This document shows positions 50,982 to 61,283 of a stretch of 64,000 bases of DNA, in pieces; the first letter of the stretch is position 1; every line of letters starts with the position of its first letter. The stretch is from the NCBI RefSeq assembly GCF_014076495.1, contig NZ_CP043575.1, positions 5,017,001-5,081,000 of the forward strand, written 5' to 3'. Below the pieces are notes generated by a model. It did not search any database and had not been told where the DNA came from. It saw only the letters and a list, made by a program, of their open reading frames with translations. The translations under genes were made by a program, and so were the position numbers. This DNA is from Comamonas koreensis (lineage in GTDB: Bacteria; Pseudomonadota; Gammaproteobacteria; Burkholderiales; Burkholderiaceae_C).

Positions 50982-52231
50982 GCCGCCTGGGTAAACAGCA
51001 TCAGCGCACCGGCATAGCGGTGCAGCTGCTGGCCGGCAATCTCGCCCTGGCTGAAAAAGCCCACCAGCGGGATATCGCCCAGCACATGGTGGATCAGCTC
51101 CAGCTCGGCACCAGGCACGCCGAAATAGGGGCTCGCCCGCTGCGCGCAGCTGATATAGACGGCCCCCGCAATGCGGCGGCCGGCCGCCGCATCGCCCAGC
51201 GCGCTATCGCCCAGCGGCAGGCCGGTTTGCGCCTCGGCGGGGGACAGTGACTCTTGCAGCTCGGCACACATGCGCAGCAAATCGGCGCGGGCCGCCGACA
51301 GGTTGCGCTGGCAAAAGCACAGGTACTGCTGGGGCTGCGCCTGCTCTGACAGCACAATGCCCCGGCTGACCATGTCCACGCCCACCAGCGGCACCACGCG
51401 CGCCTCCGGGCCCAGCTGCCCGGCATGCACAGCCGATTCGGGCGCATGCGGCTCCAGCGCGGCATGGATATGGCGCATCGTGCGGGTGGCCCGCTCGGGG
51501 TCCGCATCCAGCCGCACGGGCATCAGCTCCTCAAGCACATCGAGCGCGGGCCGGCCATCCAAAGCCAGCACCACATGGCCTTGCATTGCGGTGATGCGCA
51601 TGCGCGCACCCATCACCTGGCAGCCCTGGGTCAGCTCTTGCACCACGCCGGCATCGGCAGAGAACGCCAGGCCCGAAAGCCCACCGCGCAGCACCCCGTT
51701 GTGACTGGGGCCCAGCGCCTTGCTCCAGGCCAGTTGCAGCGGCGCTACCGCCTCGGAATTGAGGCCGCCCAGCACGCTGCCAGCGCGCGTGCGCGCGGCC
51801 AGCTCTTCGAGCAGTTCTGCAAAATCCGGCAGGCCCGCATCGGCATGCACCAGCGCGCGGTCCCAGGGCGATGTAGGCGCCACCGGCAGCGGCGCAATGC
51901 CTGAGAACAAGCGGTAGGAATGGGCAGGCAGCTCCAGCAGCATGACCGACAGCGCCGGCTCGTTCAGGTACTCGGCATGCGAGGCCATCACGCCAACGCC
52001 GACCGAGCCGCTCCAGTCGCCGATCTGCGGAAACTCGTCCTGCAAGGCCTCCAGCAACTGCGGCGCATGGCGTGCAAAGGCATCCGTAAAATACACCAGG
52101 CCGAGGTTGGGCGCGCTGGCATAGCCCGCCTGGGCCATGCGGCCTCTCAGTTGCGCCACCACCAGCGCCACAGCCATCCGCCAGTCGGGATGGGTCACAT
52201 GACCATAGGGAAAAAGCTTTGTGCCTGCCAT
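50978..52231 (-). CDS. FIST-domain sensory protein
   Basis: 417 residues, FIST N and C domains: GLVYFTDAFARHAPQLLEAL, DWSGSVGVGVMASHAEYL for the N domain, then ASPYFGVPGAELELIHHVLGDIPLVGFFSQGEIAG for the C domain. FIST proteins bind small ligands, possibly amino acids, and signal to partners. No GGDEF, histidine kinase or methyl-accepting partner is adjacent. ATG at 52231 chosen over a TTG three codons upstream. Confidence 0.9.
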   Translation of the reverse strand: MAGTKLFPYGHVTHPDWRMAVALVVAQLRGRMAQAGYASAPNLGLVYFTDAFARHAPQLLEALQDEFPQIGDWSGSVGVGVMASHAEYLNEPALSVMLLELPAHSYRLFSGIAPLPVAPTSPWDRALVHADAGLPDFAELLEELAARTRAGSVLGGLNSEAVAPLQLAWSKALGPSHNGVLRGGLSGLAFSADAGVVQELTQGCQVMGARMRITAMQGHVVLALDGRPALDVLEELMPVRLDADPERATRTMRHIHAALEPHAPESAVHAGQLGPEARVVPLVGVDMVSRGIVLSEQAQPQQYLCFCQRNLSAARADLLRMCAELQESLSPAEAQTGLPLGDSALGDAAAGRRIAGAVYISCAQRASPYFGVPGAELELIHHVLGDIPLVGFFSQGEIAGQQLHRYAGALMLFTQAA

Positions 52232-52310
52232 TGTCAACAACCTGCTGCTGCGCGGCTGCCGGCCCAGTCCCGCGCTAAAAAATCACGATCACTCAAGCGT
52301 TCTTGCTGGC

Positions 52311-53255
52311 TCAACGCTGGCCGGAGGAAGGCTTGCGGGGCGCGGCGTTCCGTGAGGCGACCTTGCTTGGGGCGGCTTGGCGGGCGCCGTTGGCAGAGCC
52401 TGCGCCTTTGGACGGTGTCGCCTTGCGGGGTGCTGGCTTGCTGGAGCCGCTTCCTGCGCCAGCCTGCGGCCCGCTCCTAGGCTTCTGACCAGCTGCTGTG
52501 GCAGCCTTGCTGCGGCCTGCCGCAGCAGCGCTGCGCTTGGCCGATGTCTGCTGGCCCATCGCGGCCTTGGCCGCCGCCTTGCCGGCTTCGGCCATCTCCT
52601 GGGCTGTGCTGCGCACCGCCTGCGCAGCGGAGGCTGCCGCCCGTTGGGTACTGGCTGCATGGACCATCGCCTGCTCGGTGACATCCTGCACAGCCTGCTG
52701 GGCGATGTGCTGGAACTGCTGGGTCAGCGCGCCCCACCACTGCATGGGGTCGGTCGCCGAAGCGGCGGCGGCACTGGCCTGTTCAGATTTCTCGGGCTGT
52801 TCTGTTGCGGCAGCGGCCGGTGCGGGCGCGGGCGCGGGTGTGGTTGCGGCTGCAGGGGCGGGGCTGGGCGTCTCGGTGGTTGTTGGCGCCACCGCTGCCG
52901 CTTGTTGCGCCTGCGCAGCCGTGCTCTGGGCAAACTGCTGCCAGCTTTGCACCATGGTGCTGGCCCAGTTCTCTACCGGCACATTCATCGTCTGCAAGGC
53001 CGACAAGGTCATCTTCTGCACTTCCATCGCCTGGATGGTGGCGGCCAGCGCCCGCTGGTTCTGCTCCAGCCAGAACAGCACGGTCTTGAGCTCCTGAATG
53101 CGCTTTTCCAGGTCCGGCACATTCATCGTCGGCGCCACCCATTCCTGCCATTGCGCAAAGGCCGCAGAAGGCTTGGAGCTACCGCCCGCTGCGAGCTTTT
53201 GCAGAAAATCAAAGCCGGGGGCAAAGGGGTTGAAAGACGGGGCGGAGTCTTGCAT
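52311..53255 (-). CDS. phaM: PHB granule protein PhaM
   Basis: 314 residues. The N-terminal part has FNPFAPGFDFLQKLAAG and the helical block LEKRIQELKTVLFWLEQNQ plus ATIQAMEVQKMTLSALQ, matching PhaM of Ralstonia, which activates PHB synthase and tethers granules to the nucleoid. A Pro/Ala-rich linker follows, then a basic Lys/Arg/Ala/Ser-rich tail (about 235-314) of histone H1 type, able to bind DNA. It is longer than Ralstonia PhaM because of the linker. No phaC or phaP in the window. Confidence 0.9.
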   Translation of the reverse strand: MQDSAPSFNPFAPGFDFLQKLAAGGSSKPSAAFAQWQEWVAPTMNVPDLEKRIQELKTVLFWLEQNQRALAATIQAMEVQKMTLSALQTMNVPVENWASTMVQSWQQFAQSTAAQAQQAAAVAPTTTETPSPAPAAATTPAPAPAPAAAATEQPEKSEQASAAAASATDPMQWWGALTQQFQHIAQQAVQDVTEQAMVHAASTQRAAASAAQAVRSTAQEMAEAGKAAAKAAMGQQTSAKRSAAAAGRSKAATAAGQKPRSGPQAGAGSGSSKPAPRKATPSKGAGSANGARQAAPSKVASRNAAPRKPSSGQR

Positions 53256-53409
53256 GGTGTTGTCTCCAGGAGTTGGGCCGTCGGCCGCGTGTGCAATGCC
53301 AGGGTGTATGCTGCACAGCTTAGCGGATTGTGCAGCCCCTGCCTATGTGATAAATCGCTTGCGGCTGCGTACGACCACCCTTGCAACCTGCCTTTTTGAG
53401 CCCGCCACC

Positions 53410-53823
53410 ATGCAGAGCCTTTTCCATCTCGCCTTCCATGTGCACGACCTGGATGCTGCACGCCACTTCTACCGCGACACGCTCGGCTGCGCCGAAGGCC
53501 GCAGCACCGACAGCTGGGTGGACTTTGATTTCTTTGACCACCAGATCTCCTGCCACCTGGGCAAACCCTTTGAGACCAGCAATACCGGCCTGGTGGGCAA
53601 CCACAAGGTGCCGATGCCGCACTTCGGTCTGGTGCTGAAACTCGAGGACTGGAAGCAGCTGGCCGAGCGCCTGCGCGCCGCCAACACACGCTTTGTGCTC
53701 GAGCCCCAGGTGCGCTTTGAAGGCGAGCCCGGCGAGCAATGGACGATGTTCTTCTACGACCCGAGCGGCAACCCGATCGAGGTCAAAGGCTTTCGCTCGC
53801 TGGCGCAGTTGTACGCGCATTGA
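53410..53823 (+). CDS. VOC-family (glyoxalase-like) protein
   Basis: 137 residues, two beta-alpha-beta-beta-beta units. FHLAFHVHDLDAARHFYRD gives the first metal His, MPHFGLVL the second and NPIEVKGF the Glu, so a metal site is complete. MFFYDPSGNPIEVK is typical of glyoxalase/bleomycin-resistance/dioxygenase proteins; the substrate is unknown. Start at the ATG after CCCGCCACC; upstream frame has no support. Divergent from phaM. Confidence 0.9.
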   Translation: MQSLFHLAFHVHDLDAARHFYRDTLGCAEGRSTDSWVDFDFFDHQISCHLGKPFETSNTGLVGNHKVPMPHFGLVLKLEDWKQLAERLRAANTRFVLEPQVRFEGEPGEQWTMFFYDPSGNPIEVKGFRSLAQLYAH

Positions 53824-53944
53824 TGGGGCGCTGTGGCCCCGCCAGGAGCATCTGAGGCGGGGCAAGCGCTGCTGCCGCCCTGCCTGTGGTGGCTAGCGCA
53901 GCGATCAGACTTGGTGTCCATCGGTACTTGAGAAACGGGCACAA

Positions 53945-53970
53945 AAAAGCCAGCTCGAAAGCTGGCTTTT
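53945..53970 (-). terminator. terminator of the first tRNA-fMet gene
   Basis: AAAAGCCAGCT-CGAA-AGCTGGCTTTT, an 11-bp stem; part of the repeated 118-bp block 53938-54055. Confidence 0.92.
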
Positions 53971-53977
53971 GGTGTTT

Positions 53978-54054
<77 letters not shown>

Positions 54055-54059
54055 CCGCA

Positions 54060-54065
54060 ATTATA
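54060..54065 (-). promoter_or_regulatory. -10 element of tRNA-fMet copy 1
   Basis: Perfect TATAAT, 5 bp before the mature tRNA 5' end. No good -35 is seen at 16-18 bp. Confidence 0.6.
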
Positions 54066-54231
54066 GCGCGACTTTGGTACTGCATTTTGGCGGAATGCGC
54101 TTTTAGCGTATATTTTTTGCGCTTCGACTTTTATAGCAATCTTGGCGGGATCAAAGCGGCGGCCTTACCGGCCCACTTTTCAGGCTGACCAGCCCAGTCC
54201 GCAACGGTTGCTGCCCGGCAGCCAGGCACAA

Positions 54232-54257
54232 AAAAGCCAGCTCGAAAGCTGGCTTTT
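54232..54257 (-). terminator. terminator of the second tRNA-fMet gene
   Basis: Same stem-loop as at 53945-53970, in the duplicated block offset by 287 bp. Confidence 0.92.
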
Positions 54258-54264
54258 GATGTTC

Positions 54265-54341
<77 letters not shown>

Positions 54342-54346
54342 CTTGC

Positions 54347-54375
54347 ATTATAGCTCGGGTTTTCCTTAATGCGAA
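54347..54375 (-). promoter_or_regulatory. promoter of tRNA-fMet copy 2
   Basis: TTCGCA (-35, 54370-54375), 17-bp spacer, TATAAT (-10, 54347-54352). The -10 ends 5 bp before the mature tRNA, as in copy 1. Confidence 0.7.
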
Positions 54376-54461
54376 GCGCTTTGTCATCATTTGGAAAACT
54401 ATTTGTGGAATGAGGGCCTCAAGCGCTGCTTGCAGCGATCGGCAAAGGCGCAGCGCCATAG

Positions 54462-54486
54462 AAAAAGCCCACCGAAGTGGGCTTTT
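54462..54486 (-). terminator. intrinsic terminator after rplQ
   Basis: AAAAAGCCCAC-CGAA-GTGGGCTTTT, 10-bp stem with T-run on the minus strand; ends the alpha operon. Confidence 0.92.
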
Positions 54487-54507
54487 CAGTCGGGACCTGC
54501 AGAGGGC

Positions 54508-54894
54508 TTATTCTGCTGCGGCATCACCGGCTTCTTCAGCGCGGTCCACCAGTTCAACATAGGCCATAGGCGCGTTGTCGCCCACGCGGAAACCCATCTT
54601 CAGGATACGGGTGTAGCCGCCTGGACGGTTGGCCGAGCGAGGACCCAGCACGTTGAACAGCTTGGTGACGCTGTCGCGGCTGCGCAGACGGTCAAAAGCC
54701 AGACGGCGGTTAGCCACGGTGTCCACCTTGGCCAGCGTGATCATGGGCTCGATCACCTTGCGCAGTTCCTTGGCTTTAGGAACGGTGGTCTTGATGGCTT
54801 CGTGCTCGATGAGCGAATTCATCATGTTTTGCAGCATCGCCTTACGGTGAGACGAGGTGCGGTTCAGTTTGCGGAGGCCGTGTCCGTGACGCAT
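54508..54894 (-). CDS. rplQ: 50S ribosomal protein L17
   Basis: 128 residues from the start [17 protein letters not shown], the conserved L17 N-terminus; the upstream in-frame start adds nine non-homologous residues. [20 protein letters not shown] is the conserved C-terminal part. Sits near the exit tunnel of the large subunit. Last gene of the alpha operon, before a terminator. Confidence 0.97.
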   Translation of the reverse strand: MRHGHGLRKLNRTSSHRKAMLQNMMNSLIEHEAIKTTVPKAKELRKVIEPMITLAKVDTVANRRLAFDRLRSRDSVTKLFNVLGPRSANRPGGYTRILKMGFRVGDNAPMAYVELVDRAEEAGDAAAE

Positions 54895-54998
54895 GGTGCT
54901 TTTCCTTTTAGATTGATTCAATCAAACAGCCGTATCAGGTACTGTTCGACGCACTACGATTGAGCTCCCCCACCATTGGGAGAGCTCTCCATTATAAC

Positions 54999-55994
54999 TT
55001 AACGCTTTTCCAAACCGGCTGGTGGCCAGTTTTCAAGCTTCATACCCAGGGTCAGACCACGGGAAGCCAACACTTCCTTGATCTCGTTGAGCGACTTGCG
55101 ACCCAGATTCGGGGTCTTGAGCAACTCATTTTCGGTGCGCTGGATCAGGTCACCGATGTAGTAGATGTTCTCGGCCTTCAAGCAGTTGGCAGAACGCACG
55201 GTCAGTTCCAGCTCGTCCACAGGACGCAGCAGGATCGGATCGAACGTGGCGTTGTTGCGCGCCTGGCCACCTGGCTGGTCGAACACATCCAATGCGCCGC
55301 CTTCGAGCTGCGCAAACACGGCAAGTTGCTCCACCAGGATCTTGGCCGACGAGCGCACTGCATCTTCTGCAGCGATGGCACCGTTGGTTTCGATCTCGAG
55401 AACCAGCTTGTCCAGATCGGTACGCTGCTCCACACGGGCGGATTCGACCGTGTAGCTAACGCGCTTGATCGGCGAGAACGATGCGTCCAGCACAATGCGG
55501 CCGATCGACTTGGTCGACTCGTCACCGTAGCGGCGCACGTTACCGGGCACATAGCCACGGCCTTTTTCCACCTTGATCTGCATGTCCAGCTTGCCGCCTT
55601 GCGACAGGTTGGCGATGACATGATCAGGGTTGATGATTTCTACATCGTGAGGCGTCTGAATGTCAGCAGCCGTCACCACGCCTTCGCCATCCTTGCGCAG
55701 GCTCAGCGTCACTTCGTCACGGTTGTGGAGCTTGAACACCACGCCCTTGAGGTTCAGCAAGATGTTGACCACATCTTCCTGGACGCCGTCGATAGACGAG
55801 TACTCGTGCAGCACACCTGCAATGGTCACTTCCGTCGCTGCATAACCCACCATCGAGGACAGCAGAACACGACGCAGCGCATTGCCCAGCGTGTGCCCGT
55901 AGCCGCGTTCAAACGGCTCCAGCTCTACCTTGGCGCGATTGTGGCCCAGCTGTTCTACGTTAATTGTCTTGGGTTTCAGCAAATTGGTCTGCAT
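54999..55994 (-). CDS. rpoA: RNA polymerase subunit alpha
   Basis: 331 residues. N-terminal dimerisation domain with [23 protein letters not shown]-terminal domain with [18 protein letters not shown] and [20 protein letters not shown], which binds UP elements and activators. Lies between rpsD (119-bp gap with a hairpin) and rplQ. Confidence 0.98.
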   Translation of the reverse strand: MQTNLLKPKTINVEQLGHNRAKVELEPFERGYGHTLGNALRRVLLSSMVGYAATEVTIAGVLHEYSSIDGVQEDVVNILLNLKGVVFKLHNRDEVTLSLRKDGEGVVTAADIQTPHDVEIINPDHVIANLSQGGKLDMQIKVEKGRGYVPGNVRRYGDESTKSIGRIVLDASFSPIKRVSYTVESARVEQRTDLDKLVLEIETNGAIAAEDAVRSSAKILVEQLAVFAQLEGGALDVFDQPGGQARNNATFDPILLRPVDELELTVRSANCLKAENIYYIGDLIQRTENELLKTPNLGRKSLNEIKEVLASRGLTLGMKLENWPPAGLEKR

Positions 55995-56048
55995 GCAAAC
56001 TTCCTCTCAATACCCCCGGCTCGTTACACCGGTAAGGCTGGTGAAGCA

Positions 56049-56076
56049 CCAGAACCGCGATGCCTCGCGGTTCTGG
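56049..56076 (-). promoter_or_regulatory. intercistronic hairpin rpsD-rpoA
   Basis: Perfect 11-bp stem CCAGAACCGCG/CGCGGTTCTGG, 6-nt loop, no T-run. It may protect or process the mRNA, or attenuate rpoA. Confidence 0.7.
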
Positions 56077-56113
56077 GACGGATACACTTTCGCAGTCGAA
56101 AACGACCGTGAAA

Positions 56114-56737
56114 TTAACGAGAATACAATTCGACGATCAGCGATTCGTTGATGTCAGCACCGAATTCATCGCGGTCTGGAGACTTCTTGAAGACGCCTTC
56201 AGCCTTGTCAGCCGACACGTCCACCCAAGCGGGGAAGCCCACTTGACCAGCCAGTTGCAGCGACTCAACGATACGGGCTTGCTTCTTCGACTTTTCGCGC
56301 ACCGCCACCACGTCGCCTTCCTTCACCGAGTAGGAAGGAATGTTGACGGATTGACCGTTCACTGTGATGGCCTTGTGGGACACCAGCTGACGCGCTTCGG
56401 AGCGGGTCGAGCCAAAGCCCATGCGATACACCACGTTGTCCAGACGGCTTTCCAGCAGGCTCAGCAGGTTCGCGCCGGTGTTGCCACGGCGACGATCAGC
56501 TTCAGCGAAGTAACGGCGGAATTGCTTCTCCAGCACACCGTAGGTGCGCTTGACCTTTTGCTTTTCACGCAGTTGCAGACCGTAGTCCGAGGTACGCGTG
56601 CCGGAGGTGCGGCCGTGTTGACCTGGCTTGGTGTCCAGCTTGACCTTGTCCGCGATCGAGCGACGTGCGCTCTTCAAGAACAGGTCTACGCCTTCGCGGC
56701 GGGAAAGTTTGCCCTTAGGGCCAATAAAACGTGCCAC
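56114..56737 (-). CDS. rpsD: 30S ribosomal protein S4
   Basis: 207 residues. [15 protein letters not shown] at the start, [19 protein letters not shown], and the S4 RNA-binding domain with [20 protein letters not shown]. Primary 16S-binding protein and, in E. coli, the repressor of its operon. No zinc-binding cysteines (C- form). Confidence 0.98.
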   Translation of the reverse strand: MARFIGPKGKLSRREGVDLFLKSARRSIADKVKLDTKPGQHGRTSGTRTSDYGLQLREKQKVKRTYGVLEKQFRRYFAEADRRRGNTGANLLSLLESRLDNVVYRMGFGSTRSEARQLVSHKAITVNGQSVNIPSYSVKEGDVVAVREKSKKQARIVESLQLAGQVGFPAWVDVSADKAEGVFKKSPDRDEFGADINESLIVELYSR

Positions 56738-56775
56738 TTGAATATCCTTTTTTCAGCTACCGCATAAATGCGGGA

Positions 56776-56802
56776 GCCGCCAGAGCACCATGCACTGGCG
56801 GC
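56776..56802 (-). promoter_or_regulatory. intercistronic hairpin rpsK-rpsD
   Basis: 8-bp stem GCCGCCAG/CTGGCGGC with an 11-nt loop in the gap between rpsK and rpsD. Confidence 0.55.
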
Positions 56803-56819
56803 GGTGGGCTTATGGTGAG

Positions 56820-57221
56820 TTAGATACGACGACGCTTTTGAGGGCGGCAACCGTTGTGCGGGACTGGCGTCACGTCGGAGATCGACGTGATGCGGATGCC
56901 CAATGCACCCAGAGCACGCACCGAAGACTCGCGACCTGGGCCTGGGCCCTTGATCTCGACGTCCAGGTTCTTGATGCCCTGTTCCATGGCAGCACGGCCG
57001 GCCACTTCGGAAGCAACCTGGGCTGCGAAAGGCGTCGACTTGCGCGAGCCCTTGAAACCCTGGCCACCGGATGAAGCCCAAGACAACGAGTTGCCTTGGC
57101 GGTCGGTGATCGTGATGATGGTGTTGTTGAACGAAGCGTGAACGTGTGCAATGCCGTCAGAAATGTTCTTGCGAACTTTCTTACGTACACGTGCAGCTGC
57201 GTTGTTCTGAGACTTAGCCAT
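56820..57221 (-). CDS. rpsK: 30S ribosomal protein S11
   Basis: 133 residues. Conserved [19 protein letters not shown] and the C-terminal [17 protein letters not shown]. Forms the platform of the small subunit. 18 bp downstream of rpsM. Confidence 0.98.
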   Translation of the reverse strand: MAKSQNNAAARVRKKVRKNISDGIAHVHASFNNTIITITDRQGNSLSWASSGGQGFKGSRKSTPFAAQVASEVAGRAAMEQGIKNLDVEIKGPGPGRESSVRALGALGIRITSISDVTPVPHNGCRPQKRRRI

Positions 57222-57239
57222 TATGTACCTTCAATCTCT

Positions 57240-57605
57240 TTATTTCTTCAAAGCCGCTGCGCCTTTGCGCGGACCCTTGCGGGTACGGGCATTGGTGCGG
57301 GTACGCTGACCACGCATGGGCAGACCACGACGATGACGGAAACCGCGGTAGCAGCCGATGTCCATCAAACGCTTGATGTTCATCGTGGTTTCACGGCGCA
57401 GGTCACCTTCCAGGGTCAGGTGAGCGATTGCGTCGCGGATCTTTTCCAGATCAGCGTCCGTGAAGTCCTTGACTTTCTTGGCGTAGTCGATACCAGCGGC
57501 TTCGCAGATCTTGCGAGCGGTGGTGCGACCGATGCCATAGATAGCGGTCAGGCCGATCTCCGCATGCTTGTGCGGAGGGATGTTAATACCAGCAATACGT
57601 GCCAT
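57240..57605 (-). CDS. rpsM: 30S ribosomal protein S13
   Basis: 121 residues. [20 protein letters not shown] at the N-terminus, [19 protein letters not shown] near the C-terminus. Located in the head of the small subunit, contacting the P-site tRNA. 22 bp after rpmJ. Confidence 0.98.
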   Translation of the reverse strand: MARIAGINIPPHKHAEIGLTAIYGIGRTTARKICEAAGIDYAKKVKDFTDADLEKIRDAIAHLTLEGDLRRETTMNIKRLMDIGCYRGFRHRRGLPMRGQRTRTNARTRKGPRKGAAALKK

Positions 57606-57627
57606 TTGTGTCCTCTAATACTTTAGA

Positions 57628-57741
57628 TTAACCTTGGCGCTGCTTATGGCGCTGGTCGGTGCAGATCACGCGTACGACACCCTTGCGACGGATGATCTTG
57701 CAGTTACGGCAAATCTTCTTTACCGAAGCTGAAACTCTCAT
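57628..57741 (-). CDS. rpmJ: 50S ribosomal protein L36
   Basis: 37 codons: [20 protein letters not shown], then [17 protein letters not shown]. The three Cys and one His (C-N-x-C...C...H) form the zinc-ribbon of the C+ type L36. Too short for automatic ORF lists but certain. It follows secY; no infA lies between, unlike in many relatives. Confidence 0.97.
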   Translation of the reverse strand: MRVSASVKKICRNCKIIRRKGVVRVICTDQRHKQRQG

Positions 57742-57766
57742 TTCATTCTCCTAAAACTTCCATCCG

Positions 57767-57814
57767 CTCCAGTCTGTGACGGCATTTCAAATATTTAGCC
57801 CGAACAGACTGGAG
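57767..57814 (-). promoter_or_regulatory. long inverted repeat secY-rpmJ
   Basis: CTCCAGTCTGT and its complement, 11 bp each, separated by 26 bp, in the 93-bp gap between secY and rpmJ. It could be a processing site or a partial terminator at the spc/alpha junction. Confidence 0.6.
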
Positions 57815-57834
57815 GGCACACTTTCCTGTCGATC

Positions 57835-59154
57835 TCAGTTTTTGGCTGAGGCCTTGAAGTTCGCCTTCTTCAGAAGCGACTCATACTGCTGAGACATCAT
57901 GTAGTTCTGGACCTGGGACATGAAGTCCATGGTCACCACGACGATGATCAACAAGGAAGTGCCACCGAAATAGAACGGAACGTTGTACTTCAGGATCAAG
58001 AACTCTGGCAGCAGACACACGAAGGTGATGTAAACAGCACCCGCAAGCGTCAAACGCACCAAAATCTTATCAATATAACGTGCTGTCTGATCCCCTGGTC
58101 GAATCCCGGGAATAAAGGCACCACTCTTCTTCAGGTTATCGGCCGTTTCGCGGCTGTTGAAAACCAAGGCCGTATAGAAGAAGCAGAAAAAGATGATCGC
58201 TGCGGCATAGAACATCACATAGATGGGCTGACCAGGAGTCAGCGTGCTAGCAATGTCCTTGAGCCAACGCATCGATTCGCCAGCGCTGAACCAGTTCACA
58301 ACAGTGGCAGGCAGCAAGATGATCGACGAAGCGAAGATGGGCGGAATCACACCAGCCATGTTCAGCTTCAGTGGCAAGTGCGAAGACTGACCACCATACA
58401 CCTTGTTTCCAACCTGACGGCGCGCGTAGTTCACCAGGATCTTGCGCTGTCCACGCTCGACAAACACGACGAAGTACGTCACGGCTGCCACTACGAGAAC
58501 AATGAAGATCGCGGCAATGATGCTCATCGCACCAGTACGCACCAATTCGAGCAATCCACCGATGGAGCTGGGCAGACCCGCAGCAATACCGGCGAAAATC
58601 AGGATCGAGATCCCGTTGCCCAAACCACGCTCGGTGATCTGTTCACCCAGCCACATCAGGAACATCGTACCGGCGGTCAAGCTGACCACGGCGGTAAGAC
58701 GGAACCCGAAACCAGGGCTGAGGACCAAACCGGCAGTGCCTTCCAGCGCCACGGCAATGCCGAGCGACTGGAACAGCGCAAGCGCCAATGCACCGTAACG
58801 GGTGTACTGGGTAATCTTGCGACGGCCGGCTTCGCCTTCCTTCTTCATCTGTTCGAATGTCGGGACGACGTAGGTCATCAATTGCATGATGATCGATGCC
58901 GAGATGTACGGCATGATCCCCAGTGCAAACACGGTGAAGCGCGAGAGCGCTCCGCCCGAGAACATGTTGAACAGGTTGAGAATGCCACCCTGTTGGCTAT
59001 TGAACAGCTGCTGCAACTGGTTGGGATCGATACCAGGCACCGGAATATGAGCTCCGATGCGGTAGACGATCAGCGCCAGCAACAGAAAAACCAAACGACG
59101 ACGCAGATCGCCGTATTTACCGGTCTTTGCAATAGTTGCGGTGTTCGTAGCCAC
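57835..59154 (-). CDS. secY: protein translocase subunit SecY
   Basis: 439 residues with ten membrane helices. [16 protein letters not shown] is the SecY signature 2 region, and [25 protein letters not shown] precedes the seventh helix. The channel pore of the Sec system. Last gene of the spc operon. Confidence 0.98.
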   Translation of the reverse strand: MATNTATIAKTGKYGDLRRRLVFLLLALIVYRIGAHIPVPGIDPNQLQQLFNSQQGGILNLFNMFSGGALSRFTVFALGIMPYISASIIMQLMTYVVPTFEQMKKEGEAGRRKITQYTRYGALALALFQSLGIAVALEGTAGLVLSPGFGFRLTAVVSLTAGTMFLMWLGEQITERGLGNGISILIFAGIAAGLPSSIGGLLELVRTGAMSIIAAIFIVLVVAAVTYFVVFVERGQRKILVNYARRQVGNKVYGGQSSHLPLKLNMAGVIPPIFASSIILLPATVVNWFSAGESMRWLKDIASTLTPGQPIYVMFYAAAIIFFCFFYTALVFNSRETADNLKKSGAFIPGIRPGDQTARYIDKILVRLTLAGAVYITFVCLLPEFLILKYNVPFYFGGTSLLIIVVVTMDFMSQVQNYMMSQQYESLLKKANFKASAKN

Positions 59155-59175
59155 TGATGAATCTTTCAGAAAGGG

Positions 59176-59607
59176 TTAGGCGACGCTACCGCCAGCAGCT
59201 TCGATCGCAGCCTTGGCACCAGCGGTGGCGCCGATGCCGTTCAGCTTGACAGCCTTGGACAGAGCACCGGTGTTGATCACCTTGACGACCTTGGCGCGTT
59301 GGCCAACCAGACCGGCTTGCTTGAGCACTGCCAGATCCACATCCGCAGCGCCCAGCAGCTCGAGCGCGGCCAGGGAGACTTCGGCGTTGAACTTCAACGT
59401 GGTGGACTTGAAACCGCGCTTGGGCAGGCGACGCTGCAAAGGCATTTGACCGCCTTCGAAGCCTACCTTGTGGTAGCCACCCGAACGCGACTTTTGACCC
59501 TTGTGACCACGGCCGGCGGTCTTACCCAGACCCGAACCGATACCGCGACCCACGCGACGCTTGGCGTGCTTGGCACCTGCTGCAGGCTTGATGCTATTGA
59601 GTTCCAT
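59176..59607 (-). CDS. rplO: 50S ribosomal protein L15
   Basis: 143 residues from [20 protein letters not shown]; two earlier start codons (TTG, ATG) are directly adjacent, but this one has the best distance from [25 protein letters not shown] is diagnostic. A late-assembly large-subunit protein. Confidence 0.97.
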   Translation of the reverse strand: MELNSIKPAAGAKHAKRRVGRGIGSGLGKTAGRGHKGQKSRSGGYHKVGFEGGQMPLQRRLPKRGFKSTTLKFNAEVSLAALELLGAADVDLAVLKQAGLVGQRAKVVKVINTGALSKAVKLNGIGATAGAKAAIEAAGGSVA

Positions 59608-59618
59608 CATCAATCCTT

Positions 59619-59801
59619 TCAGAGAACCTTCACCAGGTAGGCGATCTTGTTAATCATACCGCGCACTTCGGGGGTGTCCTTCAGTTCGCTGATGCTGTTC
59701 AGCTTGCGCAGACCCAGACCACGCACGGTGGCGCGGTGGTCTTCTTTGGTACCAATCGGGCTACGCACCAGTTGGACCTTCACAGTTTGTTGCGTTGTCA
59801 T
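59619..59801 (-). CDS. rpmD: 50S ribosomal protein L30
   Basis: 60 residues. [20 protein letters not shown] and [20 protein letters not shown] are typical of L30. Between rpsE and rplO in the normal order. Confidence 0.97.
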   Translation of the reverse strand: MTTQQTVKVQLVRSPIGTKEDHRATVRGLGLRKLNSISELKDTPEVRGMINKIAYLVKVL

Positions 59802-59812
59802 AGTGACTCCGA

Positions 59813-60331
59813 TCAGACGAACAGGTCTTCAACCGACTTGCCACGCTTTGCAGCCACTTCCGCAGGGGTCGTGGAGTTGTTCAAAGCGTCGAAAGTGGCG
59901 CGAACCATGTTGTAGGGATTCGACGAACCATGGCTCTTGGCCACGATATCGGTGATACCCAGAACTTCGAAGACGGCGCGCATGGGGCCGCCGGCGATGA
60001 TACCGGTACCCTTGGGGGCAGGAGCCAACATCACGTTGGCAGCGCCATGGTGACCCATCACTTTGTGATGCAGGGTGCCGTTCTTCAACGAAACCTTGAT
60101 CATGTTGCGACGGGCTTCTTCCATAGCCTTCTGCACGGCAGCAGGCACTTCCTTGGACTTGCCCTTGCCCATGCCAACGCGGCCGTCACCATCGCCAACC
60201 ACGGTCAGTGCAGCGAAGCCGAGAATACGACCACCCTTCACAACCTTGGTGACGCGGTTGACCGCGATCATTTTTTCGCGCAAACCGTCGTCATTCGCCT
60301 GGTCTTGCACCTTGGGGGAAAATTTAGCCAT
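59813..60331 (-). CDS. rpsE: 30S ribosomal protein S5
   Basis: 172 residues. [21 protein letters not shown] and [19 protein letters not shown] give the two conserved S5 motifs. Decoding fidelity protein at the A-site entrance. Confidence 0.98.
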   Translation of the reverse strand: MAKFSPKVQDQANDDGLREKMIAVNRVTKVVKGGRILGFAALTVVGDGDGRVGMGKGKSKEVPAAVQKAMEEARRNMIKVSLKNGTLHHKVMGHHGAANVMLAPAPKGTGIIAGGPMRAVFEVLGITDIVAKSHGSSNPYNMVRATFDALNNSTTPAEVAAKRGKSVEDLFV

Positions 60332-60346
60332 TTCTATCCACTCCGC

Positions 60347-60712
60347 TTAGAACTGCAGGCCGGCTTCGCGGGCTGCATCAGCCAGAGCCTTGACGCGGCC
60401 GTGGTAGGCAAAACCTGCACGGTCGAATGCAACCTTCTCAACGCCAGCTGCCTTCGCCTTTTCAGCGATGCGCTTGCCGATGAGAGTAGCTGCGGCGGTG
60501 TTGCCACCCTTGCCAGCTGCGCCCAGGTTGCTGCGCACTTCGGCTTCTGCCGTAGATGCGGTTGCAATCACCTTGGTGCCGTCGCCGGAAATGATCGTGG
60601 CATAGATATGGAGGTTCGTACGGTTCACCGTCAAACGCGCAACGCCTTGGTTGGCAATGCGGATACGGGTTTGCAGGGAACGACGAAGACGCTGCTGTTT
60701 CTTGTTCAACAT
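60347..60712 (-). CDS. rplR: 50S ribosomal protein L18
   Basis: 121 residues. Basic start [16 protein letters not shown] and the C-terminal [20 protein letters not shown] are typical. Binds 5S rRNA with L5. Confidence 0.98.
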   Translation of the reverse strand: MLNKKQQRLRRSLQTRIRIANQGVARLTVNRTNLHIYATIISGDGTKVIATASTAEAEVRSNLGAAGKGGNTAAATLIGKRIAEKAKAAGVEKVAFDRAGFAYHGRVKALADAAREAGLQF

Positions 60713-60723
60713 GATGCAGCTCC

Positions 60724-61257
60724 TTATTTCTTCTTAGTCTCTTTGATCGTGACCTTCTCATCCGCATAACGGATGCCCTTGCCCTTGTAAGGCTCGGGAG
60801 GACGAACGGCACGAATCTCAGCTGCCAGCTGACCAACGCGTTGGCGGTCAGCACCCTTGATCACCACTTCCGTAGGGGTAGGGGTGGCCACGGTGATGCC
60901 AGCAGGCATTTCAAAGTTGACTGGGTGGGAATAACCAACGCTCAGGTTCAGCTTGCTGCCAGAAGCAGCGGCCTTGTAACCCACGCCGACGAGAGACAGC
61001 TTCTTCTCGAAGCCCTTGCTCACACCAACCACCATGTTGTTCACCAGCTGACGCATGGTGCCGCTCATGGCATTGGCTTCACGGGAGTCATTCACCGGCT
61101 CGAAAGCCAGCTTACCGTCGTTGTTGGAAACCTTGACCAGGGCGTTGGGGGTCAGCAGCAGCGTGCCGCCTGCGCCCTTGACGCTGATTTGGTCTTCCTT
61201 GATGGAGACATCCACACCTTGGGGGATGCTCACAGGCATTTTTGCTACACGGGACAT
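60724..61257 (-). CDS. rplF: 50S ribosomal protein L6
   Basis: 177 residues with two repeated L6 domains; C-terminal [21 protein letters not shown] is the signature. Near the sarcin-ricin loop. Confidence 0.98.
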   Translation of the reverse strand: MSRVAKMPVSIPQGVDVSIKEDQISVKGAGGTLLLTPNALVKVSNNDGKLAFEPVNDSREANAMSGTMRQLVNNMVVGVSKGFEKKLSLVGVGYKAAASGSKLNLSVGYSHPVNFEMPAGITVATPTPTEVVIKGADRQRVGQLAAEIRAVRPPEPYKGKGIRYADEKVTIKETKKK

Positions 61258-61283
61258 GTCAGTATTTCTCCTTCAATGCCGCG

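Noticed and set aside
57742..57834. infA between secY and rpmJ
   Set aside because: The gap is only 93 bp and contains no reading frame for IF-1.
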